Positions 37,456-45,709 of a stretch of 64,000 bases of DNA are shown piece after piece. Under the pieces are notes generated by a model. That model did not search any database and was not told where the DNA came from. It saw only the letters and a list, made by a program, of their open reading frames with translations. Position 1 is the first letter of the stretch. Each line of letters begins with the position of its first letter. Both the position numbers and the translations under genes were made by a program. The stretch comes from AC-32 sp963765785 (GTDB lineage: Bacteria; Actinomycetota; Thermoleophilia; Gaiellales; Gaiellaceae), in assembly GCA_963765785.1 (NCBI GenBank), contig CAVXXW010000020.1, forward strand, positions 1-64,000. The letters run 5' to 3'.

Positions 37456-39861
37456 TCAGGCGCTCGCGGCATGTGCGGCTAAGGCCTGAGCCGCGTGCTC
37501 GTGCAGCGCGGCAGCGTCCTCCTCGCTCAGGTCCGGAGCGACGTCGAAGACGACCTGCTTGATCTCGCCCGTAAAGGCGAACGGCGCCTTGTCCGCATAG
37601 CTCTGGTCGACGACGAGGCCGTTGTCGCGACCGATGTCCATCCCGGAGTAGCCCGAGAAACGGCCCGGCACGGTGTGCTCCATCCGCCCGCTCGCGGCCG
37701 GCTCGCCGTTGACGAGCAGGGAAACCTCGCCGCCGGTCGCCGGCTTCGGCGCGTCGGCCGTGAAGACGAGCTCGACGGTCACCTCCCCGGTCGGCAGCGG
37801 CTGCTCGGCCGCCTGGGTGTACTCGAGCACTCCGAGCATCGAGTAGGTGTGCTTGAGCTTCCCGTCCTGCACGAAGAGCGAGAACCCGCCGAGATGGTCG
37901 GCCTCGGCGACGATCACGCCTTCCGCACCGCCCTCGGGAATCACCAGGTCGGCGCTGATCGTGTACGAGTGGTTGTAGATCCGCGGGATCATCCCGCTCG
38001 GGATGTTCTGGATGTCGCCGCGGTAGACGAACTTCGACTCCTTCGGAAGCGGTGGCACCATGCCGAAGAAGGACGTCAGCCCACCGAGCAGCGGCAAGAC
38101 GTTGTTCGCCTCGGCCTCGGCCCAGAAGAGCTCGCTGAGCTCCTTCACCTTGTCCGGATGCTCGGCCGCGAGGTCCTTCGACTGGGTGAAGTCGTCGGGC
38201 AGGTAGTAGAGCTCGACGGGCTCGTCGTCGGGATTCCAGCCCGGGCCGAACGTGCGCAGCTTTTCCGGATCGAGGTCCCAGGGGATCCGCTGCAGCCGCT
38301 GGGCGAGCAGCCAGCCGTCCTTGTACATGCCGCGGTTGCCGAGGATCTCGTAGTACTGCTGCGTGTGCCGCTCGGGGGCGGCCGCGTCCGAGAGCGAGTC
38401 CGCGAAGGACGAGCCGTCGAAGGGCTGCTGCGGGATGCCGTCGATCGAGTCGGGCATCGGGATCCCGGCCAGCTCGAGGATCGTCGGGCCGACGTCGTTC
38501 ACGTGCGTGTAGTGACTCCGAACCGCACCTTCGCCCTCGATGCCGTCGGGCCAGTGGGCGACCATCGGGTTCCGCGTGCCGCCCAGATGCGAGGCGACCT
38601 GCTTGCCCCAGTCGAAGGGGGCGTTGCCGGCCCAGGCCCAGCCGGCCGAGTAATGGGGGGCGAGCTGCTCGCCGCCCCAGGCCTCGAGGCCGCCGTGCTT
38701 GAAGAGGAGTCCCATCTGCTGCTCGGGCGTGAGCGGGATCCCGTTCAGGGTCGTCAGCTCGTTGAACGTGCCGGTGAGCGTGCCTTCCATGCTGGCGCCG
38801 TTGTCGCCCCAGATCCAGATCACGAGAGTGTTGTCGAGCTCGCCCTGCTCGTCGATGGCGTCGATGATCCGGCCGATGTTCCAGTCGGCGTTCTCCGAGT
38901 AGCCGGCGTAGACCTCCATCTGGCGGGCGTAGAGCTGCTTGTGGGTCTCGTCGAGCGAGTCCCAGGTTGGGAAAGCGTCGTTCCGCGGCGACAGTTCCGC
39001 GTCGGTGGGGATGACGCCGAGTGCCTTCTGTCGCGCGAACGTCTCCTCGCGCATCACGTCCCAGCCCTTGTCGAATGCGCCCCGGTACTTGTCCGACCAT
39101 TTGCGCGGCACGTGGTGCGGCGCGTGGCTGCAGCCGGTTGCGACGTAGGCGAACCACGGGGTCTTCTGCTTCTCGGAGCGCACCCGGTGAAGCCAGTCGA
39201 TCGTCTTGTCCGCCAGGTCGTCCTGGAAGTAATACTTCTCGCCGTCCTTGGCTTCGGGCACACCGATGATCTTGTTGTTCTCGGCGATCAGCGGGTCGTA
39301 CTGCCCGGCCTCACCGCCGAGGAAGCCCCAGAAGTAGTCGAACCCCAGGCGGGTCGGCCAGCGGTCGAACGGCCCCGAGAACCCCTGCTGGTTGTCCGGG
39401 GTCAGGTGCCACTTGCCGAAGCCGCCGGTCAGGTAGCCGTTCTCCTGGAGGATGCGCGGGAACGTGGCGCAGTCGTGCGGGATGGTCGCGTTGTAGCCCG
39501 GGAACGGGCCGGAGAACTCGCCCACCATGCCGAAGCCGACCCGGTGATGGTTGCGCCCGGTCAGCAGCGCCGCCCGCGTCGGCGAGCAGAGTGCCGTGAC
39601 GTGAAAGCGGTTGTAGCGCAACCCGTTCTCCGCGAGCCGCGTGTAGTTCGGCGTCTCGATCGCTCCGCCGAAGGTGCTCGGGTTGCCGAAGCCGGCATCG
39701 TCGATCAGCACGAGCAGCACGTTCGGCGCGCCCTCGGGCGGCTCGACATGGCTCGCCTGGCTCCAGTCGGGCGCCGAGTCGGCGAGCGTACGCTTCGTGG
39801 CGCCCGCAAACGGCGGGCGTCGGATCGGGAGACTGCCGCGGTCGATCGCGTTGTCGCTCAT
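37456..39861 (-). CDS. Type I sulfatase 1 (Cys-type arylsulfatase)
   Basis: An intact 801-residue sulfatase that hydrolyses sulfate esters. NVLLVLIDDAGFGNP gives the metal-binding Asp pair; TALCSPTRAALLTGRNHH holds the CSPTR motif whose Cys becomes formylglycine; GKWHL, TGCSHAPHHVPRKWSDKYRG and IWGDNGAS complete the active site. About 200 C-terminal residues form a beta-rich domain (LVFTADAPKPATGGEVSLLV, GYSGMDIGRDNGLVVDQSYA). There is no signal peptide, so it should act in the cytoplasm, where a radical SAM maturase can reach it. ATG 39861 follows GGGAGGTAAG, 29 bases after the DUF2252 stop. Confidence 0.93.
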   Translation of the reverse strand: MSDNAIDRGSLPIRRPPFAGATKRTLADSAPDWSQASHVEPPEGAPNVLLVLIDDAGFGNPSTFGGAIETPNYTRLAENGLRYNRFHVTALCSPTRAALLTGRNHHRVGFGMVGEFSGPFPGYNATIPHDCATFPRILQENGYLTGGFGKWHLTPDNQQGFSGPFDRWPTRLGFDYFWGFLGGEAGQYDPLIAENNKIIGVPEAKDGEKYYFQDDLADKTIDWLHRVRSEKQKTPWFAYVATGCSHAPHHVPRKWSDKYRGAFDKGWDVMREETFARQKALGVIPTDAELSPRNDAFPTWDSLDETHKQLYARQMEVYAGYSENADWNIGRIIDAIDEQGELDNTLVIWIWGDNGASMEGTLTGTFNELTTLNGIPLTPEQQMGLLFKHGGLEAWGGEQLAPHYSAGWAWAGNAPFDWGKQVASHLGGTRNPMVAHWPDGIEGEGAVRSHYTHVNDVGPTILELAGIPMPDSIDGIPQQPFDGSSFADSLSDAAAPERHTQQYYEILGNRGMYKDGWLLAQRLQRIPWDLDPEKLRTFGPGWNPDDEPVELYYLPDDFTQSKDLAAEHPDKVKELSELFWAEAEANNVLPLLGGLTSFFGMVPPLPKESKFVYRGDIQNIPSGMIPRIYNHSYTISADLVIPEGGAEGVIVAEADHLGGFSLFVQDGKLKHTYSMLGVLEYTQAAEQPLPTGEVTVELVFTADAPKPATGGEVSLLVNGEPAASGRMEHTVPGRFSGYSGMDIGRDNGLVVDQSYADKAPFAFTGEIKQVVFDVAPDLSEEDAAALHEHAAQALAAHAASA

Positions 39862-39890
39862 CGTCTTACCTCCCTTGTGGGGCTCCGGTG

Positions 39891-41348
39891 TCACACACCC
39901 TCGATCGCTGTCAGTTGCCCGGAGCTGATCGCGTCAGTGAATGCCTGGTAGTCCCGCTCGTTTTGGTCGGCGTAGCGCTCGGAGAAGTCTGTGATGGATT
40001 GGTCGAAGGCGTCGCTCTTGCCCAGGTAGGCCGTGATCGCGATCGGGTCTCCCGAGCGGGCGTGCGCGCGAGCGAGCGTCCATCCGCACTGGCGAGCGTA
40101 GAAGGCAAGGGCGGAAGGTCTCAGCGATTCGACGTCCGCCGAGCCCTTCATGTCACGGAGCTGGCGCCAGTAGAAGTACCGGTTTGCCTCCGCGCGCTTC
40201 GTCCAGCCCAGGTAGATGTCGCTCGCAGCCTGCATCATCCGTTGCCCCTGCACGACACGCTCGCCGGGCTGCTTGTAGCGGCTCGCTGGCAGATGATCCT
40301 CGAGCACCGAGTGCGTCGCCTCCTTGACCTGCAGGAACAGTGGGTCCTGCTGATCCCGCCCCTGGAGCAAGGCGATGAACGCTCGCGTGCCGACGCTGCC
40401 GACGCCCACGACCTTGCGGGCGACGTCGATCAGCTCGAACCGCTCGAGCAGGTGCCGTCGATCGGGTTGCAAGGTGGCCCGGTAGGCGCGGAACTGCTCG
40501 TGCACCGCATGCAGCAACTCGTCGGCGGTCAGACCGTAGCTCGCCGGATCGATGTCACGGGCCGGGACGACGATCGGTGGCTGGCTGACGATCCGGTAGC
40601 GGCCGTCCACCAACTCGCCGAGCTTCGAGAGCGCCTGCAGGCTGTCGCGCGTGCGAGCCTTTTCGGCGATCTTCCTCGCCCCCTTTTCGCCCCTCTTCGC
40701 CTCCTTTGCTTTCTTTTTCGCAGCCTTCTTCGGCGCCCCGCGCTCTTCAGTCTGCGCAAAGCTGCTGATCGCCTTCATCAGCTCTTGCTCGGTCAGGCGC
40801 GCATACCAGACGTCCATCGTGGTCATCTCCGCGAACTCGGCCATCGTCGTCCGGTAGGCACTCACCGAGGCCAGCGTCGCGTCGTGCGCCTCTGCCTTGC
40901 TGAAGCCGTTGTTGCGCGCCGCGATCGTGAAGCTCGCCGACATGCGCTTCACGTCGTACTCGAACGGGCCTGGAAGCGTCTCGTCGAAGTCGTTCAGGTC
41001 GAACAACAGGGTCCGCTCCGGCGAGGCGAACACGCCGAAGTTCGAGAGGTGAGCGTCGCCGCAGAGCTGAACCGTCAGGCCGGCCCTGGGCGTGTCTTTG
41101 AGGTCGGCGGCCATGATCTTGGCCGCGCCCCGATAGAAGGTGAACGGCGAGACCATCATCCGCCCGTGGCGGACGGGCACCAGGTCGGGCTCACGCGTCG
41201 CGTCCTGCCCCCCGAGCAGAGCGACCGGGTCGGGGCGGTCCGCGGCGGGCTTCCAACCCGCGTGGCCGGATGCAGACACCTGCTTCCGCAAATTCTTGCC
41301 GCGCGCTCGACGTTCCTGAACGCTCGGATGCTCGACTCTCACGCTCAT
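39891..41348 (-). CDS. DUF2252 protein 2
   Basis: 485 residues, intact. Blocks shared with its paralogues: RHGRMMVSPFTFYRGAAKIM, VQLCGDAHLSNFGVFASPER, LFDLNDFDETLPGPFEYDVK, KVVGVGSVGTRAFIALLQGR, QRMMQAASDIYLGW and TLARAHARSGDPIAITAYLG. Around residues 225-255 it carries a Lys/Ala-rich insert (GAPKKAAKKKAKEAKRGEKG) not present in the other two, possibly for binding nucleic acid or acidic surfaces. The GDAHxxN and DFD pattern suggests an APH-like kinase fold; no activity is established. It precedes sulfatase 1 by 29 bases. Confidence 0.92.
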   Translation of the reverse strand: MSVRVEHPSVQERRARGKNLRKQVSASGHAGWKPAADRPDPVALLGGQDATREPDLVPVRHGRMMVSPFTFYRGAAKIMAADLKDTPRAGLTVQLCGDAHLSNFGVFASPERTLLFDLNDFDETLPGPFEYDVKRMSASFTIAARNNGFSKAEAHDATLASVSAYRTTMAEFAEMTTMDVWYARLTEQELMKAISSFAQTEERGAPKKAAKKKAKEAKRGEKGARKIAEKARTRDSLQALSKLGELVDGRYRIVSQPPIVVPARDIDPASYGLTADELLHAVHEQFRAYRATLQPDRRHLLERFELIDVARKVVGVGSVGTRAFIALLQGRDQQDPLFLQVKEATHSVLEDHLPASRYKQPGERVVQGQRMMQAASDIYLGWTKRAEANRYFYWRQLRDMKGSADVESLRPSALAFYARQCGWTLARAHARSGDPIAITAYLGKSDAFDQSITDFSERYADQNERDYQAFTDAISSGQLTAIEGV

Positions 41349-41425
41349 TGGCTCCGAACCCTTTCCGCGTTTGGTTCCAACTGCTCGGGAAACCCGAGCA
41401 TCGGGCTGCTCGGTGTCAGGCCCGC

Positions 41426-41611
41426 CTAGGCCGGCGCCGCCGGCGCCGTCCTCTCAGGCGGCCGCATGAAAGCGCCAAAGAGCCAGAGCACCGGGAAGAA
41501 GATCCCGAAGAAGAACATCCACCCGTGTCCATTTCTTAGCGTCATCAGCCCCAGGGTAAACGCCAGGATCAGATACAAGATGCCGCCGCCGATTCCGATT
41601 CCCCACCACAT
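41426..41611 (-). CDS. 61-residue membrane protein, paralogue of 24150-24320
   Basis: MWWGIGIGGGILYLILAFTL at residues 1-20, then GLMTLRNGHGWMFFFGIFFP and VLWLFGAFMRPPERTAPAAP. Two hydrophobic segments flank the conserved TLRNGHGW turn shared with the anSME leader gene at 24150. ATG 41611 follows AAGGAGGAAG. Upstream are a two-copy 16-bp direct repeat (41625-41661) and a palindrome (41693-41712). It begins a minus-strand run: this gene, DUF2252, sulfatase, DUF1269, SRPBCC, with gaps of 24-78 bases. Confidence 0.87.
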   Translation of the reverse strand: MWWGIGIGGGILYLILAFTLGLMTLRNGHGWMFFFGIFFPVLWLFGAFMRPPERTAPAAPA

Positions 41612-41624
41612 GCTTCCTCCTTGC

Positions 41625-41661
41625 GTAGGTGTAGTCGTGGCTTGGGTAGGTGTAGTTGTGG
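41625..41661. repeat. Two tandem 16-bp repeats, 21-bp period
   Basis: GTAGGTGTAGTCGTGG (41625-41640) and GTAGGTGTAGTTGTGG (41646-41661), one mismatch, exactly 21 bp apart (two helical turns). They lie between the ribosome site of the small membrane gene and the palindrome, where a second regulator could bind side by side. No similar pair is seen at the paralogous gene. Confidence 0.75.
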
Positions 41662-41692
41662 ACTCGAGTGTGACGCCGGGAACAAAGGGGCG

Positions 41693-41712
41693 CATCGTCC
41701 GATCCGGACGAA
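41693..41712. promoter_or_regulatory. Recurrent palindrome, copy 13
   Basis: CATCGTCCGATCCGGACGAA, half-sites TCGTCCG / CGGACGA, 82 bp upstream of the gene at 41611 and so of the first sulfatase/DUF2252 operon. Confidence 0.6.
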
Positions 41713-41734
41713 GCTCCCTCCCTCCCTGCACTTA

Positions 41735-42067
41735 GCGCGATCGCCCGGCTGCTAAGTCGTAATCGTGTCGGCGTGTACGCCTTCGCACGAGGGGATCCCC
41801 GCCTCTTCGCCGGCTCCGCCTAGGCGAGCCCCGGTCGTGGGCGGCGACCGCCTCGAGCAGGTTGGAGACCGACCATTTAGGAGAAATGGAGAGGCGCGCG
41901 CACCCGAGAGTTGCGCGCGCCTTCCGTGCAGCTTCTTACCTCACCGCCAAAGCGGCGGCGACTTCATCGGCCGACGTCGTTAACGCCGGCGGGCGACACG
42001 TCGCGACGTGCGGCGCGCAACCCTGCGTCCTCCGAACATCTCACTCCTCCAATCTCTGGTACTGCCT
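41735..42067. other. Gene-free stretch of about 330 bp
   Basis: I see no coding region with a plausible start or family match on either strand. The only clear structure is the hairpin at 41893-41921, listed separately. The stretch separates the palindrome-driven sulfatase operon from the DUF6325 gene. Confidence 0.5.
41893..41921 (-). terminator. Strong hairpin, likely terminator of the DUF6325 gene
   Basis: GGCGCGCGCA at 41893-41902 pairs perfectly with TGCGCGCGCC at 41912-41921 around a 9-base loop. It lies about 147 bases past the stop of the minus-strand DUF6325 gene. Only a weak T-rich stretch follows (CCATTTCTCC), so termination is likely but not certain. Confidence 0.5.
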
Positions 42068-42613
42068 TCAGTTTCCTGCGGTGACCGTAGCCGGCTCCAG
42101 GTGGTGCTCCTTCGCCTCCTCGGCCGAAATCAGCCCGATCTCGACGAGGTCGAGCGGGCTGATGAACCCGTCGCTGATGCGGAAGCCGCCCGCACGCGCG
42201 ATTGCATCGCGCAGCGGAACCGCCCAGTGGTGCTCGAGCAGGATGAGCGCGGCGGCCGAGTCGTTGGGGATCTCCTCGAGGACATCCCAGGCCTCCTCGT
42301 CGGAGAACATGTGAACGCCTTCGGCTGTCGCCTCGGCGCCCGCTTCGGCTCCGGCGATCGCTCCCTCTTCGCCTTCGATGCCGAGGCCGATCAGCGCGCC
42401 GACCTTGCTGCCGAGCTCGATCGCCTCGTCCTTGGAGAGGTTGCTCAGGTGCTGCACCTCGATCTCTCCCTCGGCATCCTTGTGCACCGCCAGCGCGTCG
42501 ATCACGCGCACGGTGTCGCTCTCACGCAGCCGCTCGAGCTCGGCAATGATCTCGCCGTGGAACTCGGGGTGGCTGAAGCCTAGAACGATGAGTTGAACAG
42601 GTCCGACTGCCAC
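42068..42613 (-). CDS. DUF6325-type protein
   Basis: 181 residues, intact. GPVQLIVLGFSHPEFHGEII opens a ferredoxin-like half, TVRVIDALAVHKDAEGEIEV continues it, and a small Gly/Ala-rich segment (GALIGLGIEGEEGAIAGAEA) follows. Then DSAAALILLEHHWAVPLRDA gives the second half, and the C-terminus GLISAEEAKEHHLEPATVT resembles a SHOCT-like helix. The layout parallels DUF1269 proteins but without a long membrane hairpin. GTG 42613 follows GAAGGGAGAC. Role unknown; members cluster with stress genes in actinobacteria. Confidence 0.75.
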   Translation of the reverse strand: MAVGPVQLIVLGFSHPEFHGEIIAELERLRESDTVRVIDALAVHKDAEGEIEVQHLSNLSKDEAIELGSKVGALIGLGIEGEEGAIAGAEAGAEATAEGVHMFSDEEAWDVLEEIPNDSAAALILLEHHWAVPLRDAIARAGGFRISDGFISPLDLVEIGLISAEEAKEHHLEPATVTAGN

Positions 42614-42841
42614 GTGTCTCCCTTCGATCGACCGGGGCCACCATGGCTTTCGGCGGATCTATGTCCCGGGATTCGTCCTCTTCAGTCTCGCACAGATTGA
42701 CGTGCTGAGTAGCTCGATTACTCGTCTACCTCGGGCATTCGGGGCGCCGATTGGGCACGAGCGGGCACAAACGGCGGCGGGACGCACGAGACGTCGCCAC
42801 TAGCGGCAACCGAGAGTCCCGCCTAGCAGGCTCTTCAGTGA

Positions 42842-42914
42842 TGGGCGGTGCCGGGTTCGAACCAGCGACCTCCTGCTTGTAAGGCAGGCGCTCTCCCAAC
42901 TGAGCTAACCGCCC
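42842..42914 (-). tRNA. tRNA-Val (TAC)
   Basis: The 73-nt cloverleaf is complete on the minus strand. The acceptor GGGCGGT pairs with ACCGCCC and ends in discriminator A. The D arm TAGCTCAGTTGGGAGAGC, the anticodon loop CTTACAA with anticodon TAC, and the T arm GGTTCGAACCC are all standard. No CCA is encoded. Confidence 0.95.
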
Positions 42915-42921
42915 GGGATTC

Positions 42922-43278
42922 TCAGAGTACGTATCCCCGGGACGCTGCGTACTCCTCTGCAACGCGCTTCGGGACGCAGAATGCCCACGCGTCCTCGACG
43001 AGCTCGCGCATCTCGTCTTCGTCGATCGCCGCGAGCTGGACGTGCACCCAGTGGTAGCGCATGTCGCCCTGGCTGGGCAGCGAGAACTTGTCGGGCTCGG
43101 ACTCGACGAGCGCCTGGCGCAGCTCCTTCGGAAACGCGAACCCCATCCTCGACCCGTCTTTCGACAGCGCGAGGTAGACGATGCGCCCGATCCGGAACTT
43201 CACCTGACCGCGGACGAGCCCTTCCGAGCTGCGCGGCAGCGCCGCTGCGACGGACCGGACGTCGTCGATCGTGACCAC
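42922..43278 (-). CDS. MmcQ/YjbR-family protein
   Basis: 118 residues, intact, of the YjbR (DUF419) fold: TIDDVRSVAAALPRSSEGLV, then KFRIGRIVYLALSKDGSRMG, FAFPKELRQALVESEPDKFS, and the conserved MRYHWVHVQLAAIDEDEMRE, with LVEDAWAFCVPKR near the end. Many relatives bind DNA weakly or have no known role. It is wedged between tRNA-Val and tRNA-Glu, ending 7 bases before the Val gene and starting 4 bases before the Glu gene, so all three may share a transcript. GTG 43278 is the only sensible start. Confidence 0.88.
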   Translation of the reverse strand: MVTIDDVRSVAAALPRSSEGLVRGQVKFRIGRIVYLALSKDGSRMGFAFPKELRQALVESEPDKFSLPSQGDMRYHWVHVQLAAIDEDEMRELVEDAWAFCVPKRVAEEYAASRGYVL

Positions 43279-43281
43279 GAG

Positions 43282-43354
43282 TGCCCCCGACGGGATTCGA
43301 ACCCGTGCTACAGCCTTGAAAGGGCTGCGACCTAGGCCGCTAGTCGACGGGGGC
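43282..43354 (-). tRNA. tRNA-Glu (TTC)
   Basis: 73 nt on the minus strand: acceptor GCCCCCG pairs with CGGGGGC plus discriminator A, anticodon loop CTTTCAA gives TTC, and the T arm is GGGTTCGAATCCC. It lies 4 bases upstream of the YjbR gene. Confidence 0.95.
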
Positions 43355-43612
43355 GGACGACGAAGCCTAGCCCGGCGGCGGGAGAGGAGATAGCGACCCT
43401 AGAAACTGCACTAACCCTGACGCTCTACGTTAGGCGGCCGTACGAGTTAGCGCGAGTGAGTAGGCACTTTGAGTCGAGGCACTCACCTCGTGCGACGAGA
43501 GCCTTCGGGCGGCGAAGAGGCACGTGGGGGGATCGCGGTCGCATTGGCTTCGCGCTCGCGATCCGACTCGGCAGCAGGGGCATCTCGGCCTGATGGGGGT
43601 AGCCTCTCGCCC

Positions 43613-43981
43613 GTGACCTACGAGCAGTGGATTACGGAGGTCGTCAAGGTGGTCGAGACGGTCGGCAGCGGCATCATGGTCATCGGCGGGCTGGGCGCGT
43701 TCCTCGCGTTTCTGCGCGACGCAGTCACAGACGCTAGAAGAGCCGGGTCCTACGAACGGCTTCGCCGCAATCTCGGCCGATGCATCCTACTCGGGCTCGA
43801 AGTACTGATCGTCGCGGACATCGTCCGCACCGTCGTCGTAGATCAGACGTTCGAGAGCGTGACCGTGCTCGGAATCATCGTCCTGATCCGGATCCTGCTC
43901 AGCTTCTCCCTCGACGTGGAGATCGACGGCGTGTGGCCGTGGAATCGGTTGAGGGAGAGCAGGAACGACCAAGCCTCGTAG
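43613..43981 (+). CDS. DUF1622 membrane protein
   Basis: 122 residues, intact, with three hydrophobic segments: VVETVGSGIMVIGGLGAFLA (helix 1), LGRCILLGLEVLIVADIVRT (helix 2) and VTVLGIIVLIRILLSFSLDV (helix 3), ending in EIDGVWPWNR. The LEVLIAADII-RTV and IRTFLSFSLEVEI blocks are the DUF1622 signature. I chose GTG 43613 (VTYEQWITEVVKVVE) because the conserved region starts there; the longer upstream reading is unlike the family. Function unknown. Confidence 0.85.
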   Translation: MTYEQWITEVVKVVETVGSGIMVIGGLGAFLAFLRDAVTDARRAGSYERLRRNLGRCILLGLEVLIVADIVRTVVVDQTFESVTVLGIIVLIRILLSFSLDVEIDGVWPWNRLRESRNDQAS

Positions 43982-44194
43982 CCCCTCTCCCGCTGGCCCC
44001 ATCCAAGGCGGTTGAGAGGTACGCGACTGGATGTCCGACAACTCGTAGATCGTCAGCGAGATCGTGCTGGGCGGCCCTTGCCGCCGCAGCAAGTGAGCCT
44101 CAGGAAGACCGCGGCGATGGCCTGAGGACCGATCCCCGGGGTATCTGAACCGAGTTGGTCTGAGGATGTGACGTGTGGCGCTAGCTGGCGGCTA

Positions 44195-44770
44195 CTAGTT
44201 GGCGACGAGGTGCTCTTGCCGCCCGATCGCGACGGCCTCGAGGCGCGAGTGGGCATTGAGCGCCCGCAGCATGTGGCGGATGTGGTTCCGCACGGTCTCG
44301 ATGCTGAGGTGGAGCTCGCGGGCGATCTGCTCGGTCGAGCGCCCATGCTCGAGCAGTCGCAGCACCTCGGCTTGCCGCGGCGTCAGATGCGGGTGGGGCG
44401 GCCGGGGTGGATCGTCCTCTTCGACATCCTTGACCTGGCCGAAGACGCCGATCACCCGGTCACCGCTGCGAAGGGGAACGGCGCTGAGCTCGACGGACAG
44501 CCGCTCGCCATCCGCGTCCATGATCACTGCTTTGTTGTCGGAGCCGGCTGCTGGTCCGAGCAGGTTGCGGGTGAAGATCTGCCGCGCCCGGCGCGTTTCC
44601 TCGGGTGCGACGACCGAGGTGAGCTGGCGGCCACGGACGTCTCCAACGAGCTTCTGTGCGGCCGGATTCAACCAGCGGATGATCCCGTGACGATCGATCA
44701 CGTAGGCGGGGACACGGACGCGGTCGATGGCGTCCTCGACATCTCCGCCGATGGACTTGAGCTCGGACAT
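44195..44770 (-). CDS. PAS-LuxR transcription regulator
   Basis: 191 residues, intact. A PAS sensor domain at about 15-120 (VPAYVIDRHGIIRWLNPAAQ, KAVIMDADGERLSVELSAVP, VIGVFGQVKDVEEDD) is joined to a LuxR HTH at about 128-185 (HLTPRQAEVLRLLEHGRSTE, QIARELHLSIETVRNHIRHM). PAS domains sense redox state, oxygen or small ligands, and no haem ligand is obvious. It is the last gene of the run sulfatase 2 - DUF2252 - aquaporin - regulator, and could control that system. ATG 44770 follows GAGGAGA. Confidence 0.9.
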   Translation of the reverse strand: MSELKSIGGDVEDAIDRVRVPAYVIDRHGIIRWLNPAAQKLVGDVRGRQLTSVVAPEETRRARQIFTRNLLGPAAGSDNKAVIMDADGERLSVELSAVPLRSGDRVIGVFGQVKDVEEDDPPRPPHPHLTPRQAEVLRLLEHGRSTEQIARELHLSIETVRNHIRHMLRALNAHSRLEAVAIGRQEHLVAN

Positions 44771-44832
44771 GCTTCGAGTCTCCTCGTCGGGCTGCTGCTG
44801 CGCAACCTCGGAACCGACTAGGGGTGACCGTC

Positions 44833-45651
44833 TCATGGTTTCTCTGGTCTCGCGACCTCGGTCTGCAGGCCGCCTTGGGCGGCGGCGGACGAGGACTTGC
44901 CGCCTCCGGCGCCGCGGAGAACGTAGGCGAAGCCGACGGCGATGGCTGCGCCGAGGAGCGGGCCGACGACGTAGACCCAGTAGCTGCCGAAGTCGCGCCC
45001 GACGAGGTCGGGGCCGAAGGTGCGGGCCGGGTTCATCGATGCACCTGAGATCGGGCTGCCCCACAGTCCGGCGAGCGCGATGTACGCGCCGACGCCGATC
45101 GCGCCGAAGATGCCGATGTTTTGCGCGCCCGAGGCCGTGCCGAGGATCACGCTGACGAGCCCGAGCGTGAGCAAGGCTTCCATCAGGAACGCCTGCCAGT
45201 TCGAGTAGCCGCTCGCCGGGTAGTTCGAGCCGTACTTCGCCGAGACCTTGATCACCTCGTGCAGGAGCAATGCCGCGAGGGACGCGCCGATCAGCTGGAC
45301 GACGACATAGCCGGGTACGCGGCGCCAGGGAAAGTCGCCGCGTAGCCAGAAGGCGACGCTGACGGCAGGGTTGAGATGCGCGCCGGAGACCTTGCCCATG
45401 AACATGATGATCGCCATCACCATCAACCCGGGCGCGACGACCGCCGCCGTCCGGCTGATCGTGTTGGGGAAGGCCTGACCCATCATCCCGCCGCCCGCGG
45501 CCACGATCACGAGGAAGAAGGTGCCGTAGAGCTCCGAGAACAGCCGGCGCCACTCCTGGCTCGGATCCTGGAAGTCCGCCATCGGCTCGAGCACGTCCTT
45601 CTCGATCCGCTCAGCGATGACCCCTTCGACGTTCTTAACCGTTGCGCTCAT
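44833..45651 (-). CDS. Aquaporin/MIP-family channel
   Basis: 272 residues, intact, with six hydrophobic segments and both pore motifs: GAHLNPAVSVAF (NPA at about residue 87) and GASMNPARTFGPDLVG (NPA at about residue 212). The N-terminus has a cytoplasmic extension of about 35 residues (EDVLEPMADFQDPSQEWRRL-like). Such channels pass water, glycerol or other small neutral solutes; the selectivity-filter residues are not resolved well enough here to choose. It lies between DUF2252 protein 3 and the PAS-LuxR gene in the palindrome-driven run. Confidence 0.92.
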   Translation of the reverse strand: MSATVKNVEGVIAERIEKDVLEPMADFQDPSQEWRRLFSELYGTFFLVIVAAGGGMMGQAFPNTISRTAAVVAPGLMVMAIIMFMGKVSGAHLNPAVSVAFWLRGDFPWRRVPGYVVVQLIGASLAALLLHEVIKVSAKYGSNYPASGYSNWQAFLMEALLTLGLVSVILGTASGAQNIGIFGAIGVGAYIALAGLWGSPISGASMNPARTFGPDLVGRDFGSYWVYVVGPLLGAAIAVGFAYVLRGAGGGKSSSAAAQGGLQTEVARPEKP

Positions 45652-45709
45652 CGTCTGCACTCCTCCCATACAAGGTAGGACCCCTGGGTACCATCGGCGT
45701 CGCGAAGCT

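Noticed and set aside
37495..39951. Very long open plus-strand frame (over 800 codons) opposite sulfatase 1
   Set aside because: It is the antisense shadow of an intact sulfatase in GC-rich DNA; its translation is low in complexity, rich in Arg, Glu and Val, and has no recognisable domain.
41625..41661. Possible CRISPR repeats
   Set aside because: Only two copies of 16 bp with a 5-bp gap; no spacers and no cas genes. More like an operator pair.
41735..42067. A riboswitch or small RNA in the gene-free stretch
   Set aside because: The only strong structure is one perfect hairpin placed where a terminator is expected. No known aptamer core is visible.
42726..42962. Minus-strand frame reading through tRNA-Val
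   Set aside because: It is the translated sequence of the tRNA (GRLAQLGERLPYKQEVAGSN), a known artefact of tRNA genes, not a protein.
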